A stretch of DNA of 64,000 nt from Polytrichum commune (taxonomy: Eukaryota > Streptophyta > Polytrichopsida > Polytrichales > Polytrichaceae): assembly GCA_950295325.1 (NCBI GenBank), contig OX485803.1, forward strand, positions 68,091,554 through 68,155,553, read 5' to 3'. Below the pieces are notes generated by a model. That model saw nothing but the letters and a program-made list of their open reading frames with translations. It did not search any database and had not been told where the DNA came from. Positions within the stretch are counted from its first letter, which is position 1. Every line of letters starts with the position of its first letter. Of this stretch, positions 46,267 through 57,053 are shown in pieces. Position numbers and translations under genes: made by a program.

Positions 46267-48738
46267 TTAACCTCCCAGTGGGGATTTGTTCCGAATATCC
46301 CATGATCGTCCTTGCCTAGGAGTGAGTACTTGCTTCCCCATGGCTAGCAAATTACTGGCTCCTATCCTGATAGGTGTGCTTACTCCTTGTATCCCTAGCT
46401 TCTGGTTAGTACCTTTGTTACCGTAGCCCCCCCTTGAATCGTTTGAGGTGGTGGGGCTATCCAGCCCAATGCTTGCAAGAATATCATTGTAGATGTTTTT
46501 ATTACTTGGATGAAACTGCGTTTCATGTATTACATCATTGGAATTTCCATGCGGGATGTAAGCCTGTACTAAGCTTAGGTCCTCATCCTCCCCATTCATC
46601 ATGAATGTGTCAATTTGGGGGTTTGCCCACTCACCTTCCTGGGGGACCCTCTTCTGGAGCCTAGCTGCTGCCACCTCCGGCAGGCCTGCCTCGTTGGCAG
46701 AGCCCTTGCTTCCCTGGCTTATCCTCCCATCTGGCCATTTGGAGCTCGCATCCCTGCTGGCTCCTTCTGCTGCGTGGTGCTCTGGGGCTTCTTCCTCCAT
46801 CAGCCGGTTCAATTCCTCAACGGTCGCTTGAAAGTCCCCTCGGTACTCGCTTCTGTCCTCCTCGGGGATATGTCCTTGGTCCTGTGGACCTCCATTTCCT
46901 TCCCAGAGCGCTTGCTCGGGCTCATCCCTTGGTGACTTTTCTGCCCCTGCTTCCGATTTCTCCTCATTTGAATTATTGTTTTCCAATTCCTCTTCTTCCT
47001 CCTCATCGTATTCTCCATCAGAAGCTTCGGCATCCGTGTCCACTTCCCCTTCCTCCAGATCCTCCAATGTCCTCTTTTGTCCAGCTATCTTGACTGGTGA
47101 CCAGTTCATTTTGTTGTCTTGTATGGCCTGACTTGTTAGAGCCGGTTGTTCTTCCTCCGAATCCTTCCTTCCTGTTATAGTTTGAGCTTGGATTGTTATG
47201 CTTGGTTCATTCATCTGCTCCGAGGGTTTTCCTGAGTGTGTATCTGCTTGTTCACCTCCGTTCCTCCGCTCCGAGCTTCGCTCAGTGTAGACCTCCTTCC
47301 TTGGTTCCGACTTCGCATGGTCCCCCCTCTCAATTCCCAGGAGTTCGTCAATACCTGGGTAAGGATTCTTCTGTCGTTCTGGTCTCTCCTGGATCGTTCT
47401 ACCATTGCCTTCCTCTTTACTGTTGTTGTCCGTTCTCTCTTTCCCGTTTTCGGTGCCAGTAACGCCGGGGGCCTCCTGTCCGAGGCCGCTCGCCTTTGTG
47501 GCCATCAGGAGTCTCTCCTGAGTCGTGTTCTGTCCAACATTGTCACCTGGCCTTATTTCCAGTGCTGCGGCGGGAGCCGCAGCCCCGTTGTAAGGTTGAT
47601 CCTGCTGGATTGTGGTCTGTCTGTTAGTCCAACCCTCCGCTGGTCGCCGGAATTCTACCCTCTGTTCATATGTTGGTCTTCTGAGGTCTTTCTCAGTGTT
47701 CTCGAAGATATTTCTGCGGGTATTTTTCTTGTTCCTTACTTGTTGAAATCCCTCATCGTCCACCACTTGATTTTTACCTTTGTCTGTTGTTTGTGCTACC
47801 CTTATGGTTGTTGGTCTCCCTCTCCCTTTCCAGTTTCGCTCTTGGATCTCAGAGCAATCTCTCACTTTGTGTTTCCAGCTATGGCAGGCTCGACATCTCA
47901 GGGGCAGCCTGTCATAGTCGACCAGGATTTTCTGAGGCGGTGCTATACCTTCCTCTGATTCAAGGTTGATGGTAGTGACCCATCCTTTATCCACCACAAG
48001 ATTGACGCAGAATCGGGGAGCCCTAGCTGCTTCATTAGCAGTGTCTAAGCCTATCACCTCTCCTAAGGTCCCAGCTATGGCCAGAGCTTGATCATGGTGC
48101 TCAAAAGGAAGGTTCCTTAGTGCCACCCATGTTGGGAAAGGTAAGTTACTGGGGTTCTCCGGGTTAAATCCGGGTACCCAGCTCTGTAACATGCATGTGC
48201 CCCATTTTGTTTTAAATGGTGATAACATTAATGCGCTACATAAGGCATCATGATCCTCTCCTTCAAGGAAGAAGTAACCTTTCCCAACATTCATGCAAAA
48301 AGTCAAGCTACTACCCCTTAGCTCTTGGTTCAAAGCTTGTAACCACAGTTTCAGAGCTTGAGGTGGGGGTTTGGGCCCCACAAACTTCCCGATCAACAGT
48401 CGTTCCTTTAACCTCGCAATACGTGCAAGTAATTTTCCTGAATCAACTTTGAACGAAATGGCATCTTTCCTAATAAGAAAACCACTGAAATTTCTTTCCA
48501 GGTTGCTTGGAAGGATCTCACCCGTTTGTTCCTTGAATGGATTCAGATCCCCATCAGAGATCTGCTTGCTGGCTTCCACCATTGCCTCTATTACCGCATC
48601 CGGCATCTCCACATCTTGTCCTTTTGCTTCGCCTGAGATCCAGCCACCTCTCTCCTCCATCAGGGGATCGAAGCGTGGTCCTCCTCCATATCGCACTTTT
48701 GCCGCAAATGATTCCATTCTTGCTGCGTCTTGAGCCAT
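46267..48738 (-). CDS. LINE ORF1: nucleic-acid-binding (Gag-like) protein
   Basis: 823 residues. The N-terminal third resembles the DUF4283-type domain of plant L1 ORF1 proteins (KLWLQALNQELRGSS, MNVGKGYFFLEGEDHDAL, TWVALRNLPFEHHD). A CCHC zinc knuckle follows near residue 283 (CRACHSWKHKVRDC). The remaining 500 residues are a long hydrophilic tail with a strongly acidic stretch (DEEEEEELENNNSNEEK) near residue 575, likely disordered. It is expected to package the element RNA. The frame is intact. The start MAQDAARME is the first ATG, with about 340 bp of leader upstream. Confidence 0.88.
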   Translation of the reverse strand: MAQDAARMESFAAKVRYGGGPRFDPLMEERGGWISGEAKGQDVEMPDAVIEAMVEASKQISDGDLNPFKEQTGEILPSNLERNFSGFLIRKDAISFKVDSGKLLARIARLKERLLIGKFVGPKPPPQALKLWLQALNQELRGSSLTFCMNVGKGYFFLEGEDHDALCSALMLSPFKTKWGTCMLQSWVPGFNPENPSNLPFPTWVALRNLPFEHHDQALAIAGTLGEVIGLDTANEAARAPRFCVNLVVDKGWVTTINLESEEGIAPPQKILVDYDRLPLRCRACHSWKHKVRDCSEIQERNWKGRGRPTTIRVAQTTDKGKNQVVDDEGFQQVRNKKNTRRNIFENTEKDLRRPTYEQRVEFRRPAEGWTNRQTTIQQDQPYNGAAAPAAALEIRPGDNVGQNTTQERLLMATKASGLGQEAPGVTGTENGKERTDNNSKEEGNGRTIQERPERQKNPYPGIDELLGIERGDHAKSEPRKEVYTERSSERRNGGEQADTHSGKPSEQMNEPSITIQAQTITGRKDSEEEQPALTSQAIQDNKMNWSPVKIAGQKRTLEDLEEGEVDTDAEASDGEYDEEEEEELENNNSNEEKSEAGAEKSPRDEPEQALWEGNGGPQDQGHIPEEDRSEYRGDFQATVEELNRLMEEEAPEHHAAEGASRDASSKWPDGRISQGSKGSANEAGLPEVAAARLQKRVPQEGEWANPQIDTFMMNGEDEDLSLVQAYIPHGNSNDVIHETQFHPSNKNIYNDILASIGLDSPTTSNDSRGGYGNKGTNQKLGIQGVSTPIRIGASNLLAMGKQVLTPRQGRSWDIRNKSPLGG

Positions 48739-49445
48739 TCTTCCTGTAGCCTTGTTGACTCACTGTTTCTTGTGGGACCTTCTTTCTTGGAGACCTAAGA
48801 TCTACAAATCCGCTAGCTAATCCTCTTTACTCTCTGCTTTTTCTTCAGATCTAACGACTCTCTTTGAGTTCTATCAGATCTAGTTTCCTCGTATTTCTTG
48901 CTCTGTTGTGTCGCTTCCTCCTCTACTTTACTCTGATCTCATAACTTATCCGCTGTTTAGCTACGCTTCCTAATCACAACGCTAATCTCTGTGTCAAGGC
49001 ACGTATTTCGATGCATTCCTGCGGCGTGACCGCTTCCTCTTCCTTGAGCGAGCCATATTGCCCCTGCGGGAAGCTTAATCTTCGGTTTTTCTCTGTTAAA
49101 TTGCGGTGTATTCTATAAATCCCTCTAAAATGAACGGTGAAGTCTTGATCTTCAACCGGTTATTTCTCAACCTCAAGCGGTGCATCTGTAACAAGCACCC
49201 GATTTTCCCCGTTCATTGCTTCCAACTTTTGACTGTCTTTTGGTGATAAGGCAGGGGCGGAATTGTGGAATCGTCATTAGAGCATCGCAGGATTCCTGAT
49301 AAAGTCAACCATGCCTCCAAATTATTATTTACAGACTTATCTGGGACAGCCTCTTACGATCGAAAGATTGATGCCTCGCAATGATTAAGCCACGAGGGTG
49401 ATCTACAACATTCCCTTGGCACAATTCCTCGTGTGTGGGAAGAAC

Positions 49446-49670
49446 CAATGATCGGGAGAACCGGCAGTTAGTTACAAATGAACCGGTTGAGTTTGAGGAA
49501 TAACCGGTTGAAGTTCAAGACTGCAGGAAAATTACCCATCATTTTAGAGGAGTTTATAGAATATACCCCAGTTTAGTAAAGGAAAACCGGAGGATGTCAA
49601 CATGTAACCGGCTGGACTTGCAAACACTAGGATCTCTACCGACTATGCCCAAAAATCTCCCCGATCACTG
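49446..49670. mobile_element. hAT-like MITE, family CAATGATCGGGGAGA, copy 4
   Basis: 225 bp with ends CAATGATCGGGAGAACC and TCTCCCCGATCACTG and the exact 8-bp duplication GGAAGAAC (49438-49445, 49671-49678). It is in opposite orientation to copies 2 and 3 and lies only about 230 bp from the right end of copy 3. Confidence 0.88.
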
Positions 49671-49678
49671 GGAAGAAC

Positions 49679-50545
49679 GTAATAATTCCCTTTCAAAAGG
49701 AGGGGATTGTGCCAAAATAGGAATATCCATAGTGGATAAACCATCCCTTATTCCATGCGGGTGTAGAAACAGGGAGAGGATTCATCGTTGTCCAAGCTAA
49801 GAGTAATTATATATAACCTTGCTTCCGGCAACTTGGTTTTTAGACTTGCGAAACTTGATGAAGATTACTCATGGGAAGTGCATGAAAGCAGCTGCAACGT
49901 ACCTCGGGAAGATGTCAAGGTTTCTTGCTAACTTGGACTTCTTCGAGAGTTGTTTGTGACTCCCCGCGGCGTCAGTTTGACCTTATCGACTCAGCTTCTC
50001 ACATTATTTAGTTGGATACAAACAACCATTTCCGAATCCACAACGTCGGAAACCTGAAGATTGAATAGTGAGGAATGCTGGTAAGTCATGCCTCGAATTC
50101 TCGGTTTGGTACTTGATTGATGAAGGAACGGGGTCCGTGACGTTTCTCGAAGTGGGAGGTCAGCGGAGGTAGTGTAAGACTTGAACTTATTCCTCACTAA
50201 TTCTACTCAGAAACTCAGGCTTGGGAGTTGCTCAGAAATAACTTGGAATTTTAAGCAAATTTATTGGAAATTAAGCGTAATTTGACGGTTAGGGGATTAT
50301 TCATTCTAGCCAAGATTTAGAGAAAGTTTCACGTAAGAAATACAATCATTTCGAAAGAAAAAGAGGGGAAGGAAGAGAGGAAGGAGCAAGAACCTTTTTC
50401 AAGTTTACTTGCGAGGTGTAATTATCTGTCTAGTGCGATCGCTCGAGTTCATCGACCGCTCAGCCGGTCATGGTTTCTGTTTTGCATCTTCTTTCAGTTC
50501 CTGTAAAAAATCAGAAAATTAAAACGCAAGAGGATTCAATGAAGA
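49679..50545. other. Intergenic stretch, no feature recognised
   Basis: GC content is higher than in the AT-rich zones, but no convincing exon or RNA gene was found. Confidence 0.35.
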
Positions 50546-51471
50546 TTCTACTCCAATACGAGGTGTTCCAGTGTTAAATACGAGGATAGACAATGGAGTT
50601 ACTTCTCAGCAGAAACGTGAAGTACAGGAAAATGTTCTCCAAATAGCTAGACACACAATGATGTTGGTAGATCGTGAGCGGGTGAGTCCTGAATGTCAAA
50701 ATTCGTATTCTGGATTTTCTTGACAAGTTTCTGTACACGTCCGCCGAGATTTGCAGGAACATCAAGCGTACTTATGGCTACCTCCATACGCTCTTTCTCG
50801 TCTTCTCTTCGCGTCGTAAATGGGACAAGTAGGATTTGTTTTGGCGCGGATATTTCTTTCACTAGTAGCAATTTGGATGGAATGACGATTGCCAAATTGC
50901 AAGAATATCAAGCGTTTGATTGGCCAAGTCAATACACTCTTTCTCTTGTTCGCGTCGTAAATGAGGCAGATTGAGTCAGTTTTGGTGCGGATATGTGTGT
51001 CACTGATGGCAATTACGTTGGAATCGTGATAGCGAGTTGAAGCAATTCTTTCAACAGGTCCGACGCATTCGAAACTGAAATACAATCAGTACTCGACCAA
51101 GATAAACTATGGAGTTCCTATTCAGAAACAAATTTAAGCATAGGAAAAGGTTCTCCGAACAACCCTTACAAAAAAACGAAGTAGTTTGTGAGCGGTGAGT
51201 CCTTCTGAATGTCAAATTTCGCATTCTGCCGGATACTCTTGGCAGGTCTCTGTACATGTCCGTCGAAATTGCAGGAATAACAAGATTTCAATCAAATGGC
51301 TAATACCCATACACTCTTTCTCTTCTTTGCATCGTAAATGACACAGTAGGATTAGTTACTACTGGTGCGGATATTATTGTCACCTGTGGCAACTAGGTTT
51401 AAACGAGTGTCAAATTTCGCATTCTGGAGTGTCTTGCTAGGTTTCTGTACATGTCCGCCGAGGTTTGCAGG

Positions 51472-51789
51472 TGTTGAATCCTAGTATCTACACATGCCAA
51501 GATGTAATTAAGGAAGACTTAACTACCTAGTACACTTGGAGAATGTACTAAGCTTTCAATGGAATAAATTTATTACTTGGGAAACGATCCCTTTATATAG
51601 TACATTAAAGGATGTGACCTTACAAGCCTTATTGTCTTATAAAGGGTCATGCTCCTTCTACTCAACCATTGATACTCAAAGGGTTGATCCGTGTCAATAG
51701 ACACGTACTTGTATTCTGTACATGTATACCCAACTGTGTATGTATACATATTGTATTATGTAGCCTGAATGGTACACTACATTTCTACA
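51472..51789 (-). repeat. Copia 3' LTR
   Basis: 318 bp, on the sense strand starting TGTAGAAATGTAG and ending AGGATTCAACA. Compared with the 5' LTR at 56545-56860 there are about a dozen substitutions and two small indels by eye (roughly 96% identity), indicating a moderately old insertion. Confidence 0.93.
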
Positions 51790-51820
51790 CTCTCCCTGTA
51801 GTGTACAATTTGGCTACTCA

Positions 51821-54800
51821 CTACTCTCCTTTGGTACTTGTAACTCCTAATTTTAGTTTACATAACTCGTGTTTAGGTCGAGGTAAACTTTTCGTAAGGA
51901 AATCTGCATATTGTACTTCGGTATTGCAATATTTGATTTCCACTTCGCCGCTAAGTACTTTTTCTCGTACGAAATAATGTTGAATTTCCACGTGCTTCGT
52001 TCTTGCATGGAATTTAGGATTTTGGGTTAGTGCGATGCAACTTTGGTTGTCGCAAAATATAGTAATTGGTTTGATTTGGTTAAATCCAATATCTTTGCAT
52101 AGTTGTTGAAGCCATAGAGCTTCTTTAGTTGCATTTGTTGATGCCATGTATTCCGCCTCCGTACTTGAAAGGGCCACCGTTGGTTGTTTCTTACTATGCC
52201 AACTTATGGCCCCTTTTCCTAGTAAAAAGCAATATCCGGTTGTCCATTTACGGCCGTCCACGTCACCCTCCCAATCAGCGTCGCAATACCCAACCACTTG
52301 GGTGCCTTCTCTGTTAGTACTTGGACTATAGTGTACTCCATGAGTGGAAGTACCATGTAGGTACCTCATAATTCTCTTGACGAAACTCCAATGCTTGACA
52401 CCCGGATCTTCTAGATATTGGCTTCCGGTTCCAACTGCAAAGGCGATATCCGGCCGGGTACAAATCATGGCGTATACCAAACATCCCACTACACTTCAGT
52501 ATGGAATTTTGGCCATGATTTGTTTTTCTTTAAGTCTTTTGGGACACATGTCTCTTGATAGTTTTACATTGGCCACCATGGGTGTAAATGAAGGTTTACA
52601 ATTTTGCATATTAAACCTCTCAAGTATATTTTCGATATACTTTTGTTGACTCAAATGAATAGTTTTATTTTCTCTCTTGCGTATGACTTGTAAACCTAGG
52701 TAATATTTTACCTCACCAAAATCTTTCATCTCAAATTGCTGAGATAAGACTTTTTTAGTGTGCTTCAACAAATTTATTTTGTTACTAAATAGAATGGCAT
52801 CGTCTAAATATAAAGCTAAAAATGACATATGATTCTCCCTCCCTCTTTATGTAGACGTTGCTATCGGCATGACTTTGGGTAAATTTTTGAACTTGGATAA
52901 GAGAGGAATTTATCTTTTTGTGCCATGCCCGTTGAGATTGTTTAAGACCATATGAGCCTTTAGCTAATAAACATACGAGATGTTCACTACCCTCAACAAC
53001 ATATCCTTCCGGTTGGTCCATAAAGATAATTTCTATCAAATCGCCATTAAGGAAGGCCGTTATGACATCCATTTGATGTATTTCTAAATTGAGGATGGCC
53101 GCTATAGCAAAAAGGAGGTGAAGAGTAGTAATTTTGACTATGGGTGAAAAAGTGTCATGGTAGTCTACCCCTTTAATTTGAGAATAACCTTTTGCTACAA
53201 GTATAGCCTTATAGCGGTCGATTTCGCCATTTGCTTTATATTTGATTTTAAAGACCCACTTACAACCAACCGTTTTACGGCCGGGAGGTAATTGAGAAAG
53301 GGTCCATGTTTTATTTTTGAGTAAAGCTTGATACTCGACATCCATGGCGTTTTGCCATTCATGGGCATTAGGACCGCTTAATGCCTCTTTGACGGTTTGA
53401 GATTATGCACCTTGAGTAAAATGTAATTTTTCGATGAAGTCCAAAGAGTCGACCAATCTTTGAGATGGACGCCGTTCTCTTGTGGATCGTCGTAATGATG
53501 AGGTGGATGGTTGAGGATCATTATGCGGAACCTCTTCGGGATCGGACAATTCCGTTTCGGAATTGTAATATTCTGAAGAATCGGAATCCAAGTCTTGAAT
53601 TACAATGGGTGCTTGAGGAGGGGCAACCCCTATGTTAGGATCATTTTGTTGTAGTTGGCCATGTTGGAGGTTTTGGCCACCTTCCGTTTGAGTTTGGTCT
53701 TCATCCATCAATGAAGGTTGTAATTCAATGAACGTATCATTTGCCGGTGGTGGTGCACCTTCTTGACTTGGGTGTCTTCATTAAATGCTACATTATGACT
53801 AATAATGATAGACTTTGTGTTAGGGTTGTATAATCGATATCCCTTAACGCTCTCATTATATCCAATAAGGATGCACTCAAGGGTTTTTGAGTTTAATTTC
53901 TTTCTCTTTTCCTTTGGGATATGAGAATATGCTTTACTCCCAAAAACTTGTATGTGGGCTACACTCGGTTTTCTACCCAACCATACTTCTTCCGGGGTTT
54001 TATTTGTAAGGGCGGAGGTAAGTAATCTATTTTGTAGGTATACGGTTGTAGACACAACTTCGGCCCAAAATATATTGGGTAATTTAGCACTTGATAACAT
54101 ACTACGCACACATTCCATTATGGTCACGGGTAGATCACTTAGTGCATTTTAAAAACGACGTGCGGCATAATATAGAGAGGATTAAAATCATTTGAAATAA
54201 AAATTATAAAGGAATTCCAAATAATGAAGGGGCCATTAAATGTAGACAATCCCATTATAAGTAAGTTAGATGGACATAAAACGTGGGCCATTATTTTTTT
54301 GTAAAATTAATATAAGGGCTGAAGATAAGGATCCTAGAAGGTATGTTTAGTATGGTATGTAAATGGGTTTAGGACTCACGGGGATTCTTTGTTTCCATGC
54401 TTTCCCTCAACACTCGTCAATTGCGTTAGGAAGTAGATTAGCTTTTATTACTTAAAAGGAATATAGAGTACAAAAAATTGCAGTGACTTGGACAATATAA
54501 GTAATGGAAGGGTGCAAACAAATGGGCCATTTTTGAAATTTAAGTAATTATAGGGAGGCTTTAATTCAGCCCTTGAAGGTAAATAGCCCCAAAACAAATA
54601 ACCCCCAGCCGCACGTGGTGCACAAATATGTCTTAGAGTGATCTACCCGTGATTATGGTACGATTCTTACGCTCCGCTACGCTGTTTTGTTCAGGGGTAT
54701 AAGGAACGGTTGTTTGGTGCACTATGCCACTATCTAAACAAAATTGTTTAAATGCCTTAGACGTGTACTCCCCACCATTATCGGTCCTTAGCATTTTTAT

Positions 54801-55622
54801 TTGTTTTCCCGTGTGTAGTTCCACCATTGTTTTGTAAGCCTTAAAAGCCTCTAAAACTTCCCCTTTAGTCTTTAAAAATGTGACCACACATTTTCGGGAG
54901 AAATCATCTATAAATGTCACAAAATATTTTGCACCCCCATGTGAAAATGTTTGAATGGGACCACATATGTCGGAGTGAACTATTTCTAATAGTTTTGTAG
55001 CTCGCTGCCCTCCCCATTTAGAAAATTTCTTACGACTTTGTTTTCCCTCTAAACAACTAGTACATAAAGGAATTTCAAAATTTGGGGATTTAATGTGAAG
55101 CCCGTGGACCAATCCGTCTTTGTACATTCTTTTTAGTTTGTGTAAACTAGGGTGACCCATCCTTTGGTGCCATAATTCTACATTGGTAGAATTTTGGTCG
55201 CTTACGACATGGGACAAGCTATGATTGTGGGTATGGGAGGTCCCTAGTTCATATAGATTACCTACCCTTCTTCCCGAGGTAATTAATGTTTTACCCTCTT
55301 GATCCTTTATAAGGCATGAGTCCGTTGTGAACTCTACTCGGTAACTCTCATCCGTAACTTTACTAACAGAAATTAGACTCTTTTTAAGAGCCGGTATATG
55401 TAGGACATTCTCAATTGTCCTAGCTTCTCCACTATCTAGAGTGATCATGACAGTCCCTCGTCCTTCGATATCATGACACGAGTTGTCCCCCAAGTAAACT
55501 TTATCCTTTGTTAAGTTTTTGGTGTAGGACACAAACCACTCAAAGTGTGGCGTCATGTGTTGAGTTGCTCTGGAATCGAGGTACCATTTGTCACTCGATG
55601 TGTCTTCAACCGCCAAGGCCAC
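51821..55622 (-). pseudogene. Copia pol: protease, integrase, RT and RNase H, broken
   Basis: Open pieces lie at 55622-54633, 54127-53708, 53711-53403, 53345-52785, 52828-52496 and 52489-51821. The protease motif reads YLDSRATQHM, with the catalytic DSG changed to DSR. The integrase has HQRMGHPS...CTSCLEGK and the catalytic residues in VHSDICGP, RTDNGGEY and PEQNSVAERKN. The RT has CKWVFKIKYK, QMDVITAFLNG and YLDDAILF. The RNase H has YCDADWEGD, SSTEAEYMA and HVEIQHYFVREK. A MITE at 54125-54651 cuts the integrase, a TAA lies before the RT, a frameshift lies within the RT just before YLDD, and a TGA lies before the RNase H. The function is lost. Confidence 0.93.
54125..54651. mobile_element. 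hAT-like MITE, family CACGGGTAGATCAC, copy 2, inside the Copia integrase
   Basis: 527 bp with ends CACGGGTAGATCACTTAGTG and GAGTGATCTACCCGTG. The exact 8-bp duplication ATTATGGT lies at 54117-54124 and 54652-54659. On either side the integrase frame continues (AERKNRTI on one side, ECVRSMLSS on the other). The insertion point is therefore fixed to the base. Confidence 0.95.
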
Positions 55623-55679
55623 CGTAAATAATTTAGTGTTTAAAACACTATTGGCTTGGTGACCGGATTTCGCTTTTTC

Positions 55680-55760
55680 CTCTTGAAGGCGAATCCTACA
55701 ATCTTTGATGTGGTGATTGGCCTTGCCACAATGAAAAAAATTTCCATTCTTTTTTAAATA
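55680..55760 (-). pseudogene. Copia zinc knuckle with a lost cysteine
   Basis: The minus strand reads FFHCGKANHHIKDC, where the retroviral-type knuckle C-x2-C-x4-H-x4-C is expected. The first cysteine is replaced by Phe in a T-rich run. Confidence 0.7.
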
Positions 55761-55963
55761 TAATGAAGGGTTTTGTTAGTAGTCTCAAATTTCCTCTTCA
55801 GAAATTTCAAATTTCCCTTAAATGGTTTTTTGTGGGAGTATAATGCTTGAGGTTTATCCTCAATATCTCTCCCTTTGGATTTTCTCCTTATTTCCTCTTG
55901 TAACAAGAGGCTTGTAACACCTTCTAGTGTTAAATTGGGTTGACCACTTATGGAAACTACTAA

Positions 55964-56446
55964 TCATTCATAGGATTCGGGCAAAGAGCTCAAAAGAACA
56001 ATGGCACTATCATTATCACTTATATTAGTTCCCGTACTTGCTATATTATCGATTAGAGTACGGAATGTGTTTATGTGATTTGCTATAGTATCTTCCTCTG
56101 ACATTTTTAATGTATACAATTGTTTATTGTAGTACATTTTTGTTTGAGCATGAGAAGTTTCGTATATATTCTTTAGCGTATCCCAAACTTCTTTTGATGT
56201 TTTGCATTTATTAACATGTGAAAGTTGAGCATCTTTCAAAGCAAGTAAGATGTTTGCTCTCGCCTTGCTATCCTTCTTATCCCATGTTGGTTCATTTGTT
56301 GGAGTTGTTGGCTGTATTTCCGAGCCGTCCGCATGTCCAAACAAATCTTTGTCCAACAACACCATCTCCATCCGAATTTTCCATGTATGAAAATTCACGC
56401 CATCAAATTGGTTGATTTGGCGCACATCCATTGATGAGGACGCCAT
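55964..56446 (-). pseudogene. Copia Gag, N-terminal 160 codons
   Basis: Starts MASSSMDVRQINQFDGVNFH and has the Copia Gag landmarks FDGVNFHTWKIRME, SKEVWDTLKNIYET, LYTLKMSEEDTI and LLSSLPESYE. A stop follows directly after PESYE. Downstream Gag sequence up to the zinc knuckle remains recognisable in the same frame. Confidence 0.9.
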
Positions 56447-56544
56447 GGTGTACTACCTTTGTAGTATGGGATAGAAGATTTTTACGAGAGCATTACAAGC
56501 TTGCAACAATCATGCGTTCCTTTCATGATTACGCTATGATACCA

Positions 56545-56860
56545 TGCTGAATCCTAGTATCTACACATGCCATGATGGAATTAAGGAAGACTTAACTACC
56601 TAGGTACACTTGGAGAATGTAAGCTTTCAATGGAATGAATTTATTACTTGGGAAACGATCCCTTTATATAGTACATTAAAGGATGTGACCTTACAAGCCT
56701 TATTGGCTTATAAAGGGTCATGCTCCTTCTACTCAACCTTTGATACTCAAAGGGTTGATCCGTGTCAATAGACACGTACTTGTATTCTGTACATGTATAC
56801 TTAACTGTGTATGTATACATATTATATTCTGTAGCCTAAATGGTACACTACATTTCTACA
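56545..56860 (-). repeat. Copia 5' LTR
   Basis: 316 bp and the partner of 51472-51789. The primer-binding site TGGTATCATAGC follows it on the minus strand at about 56544-56533. Confidence 0.93.
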
Positions 56861-57053
56861 GCAGAAACCTCAAAATTTTAGTTGGCTAATTCTATAAACT
56901 CTTTCCCCTCTTTGTATCGTAAATGCGACAATGGGATTTGTTTTGGCGCAGACATTTATTGTCACTGGTTGCAATTAGGCTGCAATCACGAATGCGTAGC
57001 TAAGCAATAATTTCTTTTGAAAACCCTGGCGCCATTGAACTTGAAAGATAACG

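Larger units (their letters stand above)
41724..49080 (-). mobile_element. Apparently intact L1-type LINE, two ORFs
   Basis: About 7.36 kb on the minus strand. It has a 5' leader of about 340 bp, ORF1 (823 codons), a 29-bp spacer, ORF2 (1415 codons), a G-rich 3' UTR and a tail of about 26 A (T on the plus strand, 41722-41747). A 17-bp target-site duplication (TTCGGTTTTTCTCTGTT) lies at 41707-41723 and 49081-49097. The target reads TGTT/AAA on the nicked strand, which fits the T-rich/A preference of L1-type endonuclease. Both ORFs are open and the tail and duplication are clean, so the insertion is young and the element may still be mobile. Confidence 0.95.
41628..49218. mobile_element. hAT-like MITE copy 3, split by a LINE
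   Basis: The left half (41628-41723, starting CAATGTCCGGGGAGG) and right half (49081-49218, ending TTTTCCCCGTTCATTG) together match the 226-bp MITE at 29277-29502. The LINE sits between them. The outer 8-bp duplication is degraded (CCTCAAAC and CTTCCAAC, six of eight matching). The MITE insertion is therefore clearly older than the LINE insertion. Confidence 0.8.
51472..56860 (-). mobile_element. Decayed Ty1/Copia LTR retrotransposon
   Basis: 5.4 kb on the minus strand including a 527-bp MITE. The LTRs are about 316 bp. Just inside the 5' LTR is TGGTATCATAGC, close to the usual Copia primer site for initiator tRNA-Met. Inside the 3' LTR is a purine tract (ACAGGGAGAG). Order is Gag, protease, integrase, reverse transcriptase, RNase H, which defines Copia. 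The flanks GCAGG and GCAGA are a one-mismatch 5-bp duplication. Stops and frameshifts occur in Gag, between the integrase and RT regions, in RT, and before RNase H. The element is dead. Confidence 0.95.
50550..57050 (+). repeat. Degenerate tandem repeats upstream of DMP copy 2, split by a Copia element
   Basis: Units of about 200-500 bp share GAATGTCAAAWTTCG.ATTCTG, TTTCTGTACATGTCCGCCGA, GCAGGAA, ACTCTTTCTC and CGTCGTAAATG, then GATTTGTTTTGGCGCGGATAT. They begin near 50674, 51189 and 51403, with a partial unit at about 50895-51060. The last unit is interrupted at 51471/56861 by the Copia element and continues directly into the 5' flank of the DMP gene at 57054. The array therefore looks like repeated duplication of that gene's promoter or leader. 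Confidence 0.7.

Noticed and set aside
47236..47958. A 240-codon plus-strand frame
   Set aside because: Antisense of LINE ORF1, which has the family motifs and the longer frame.
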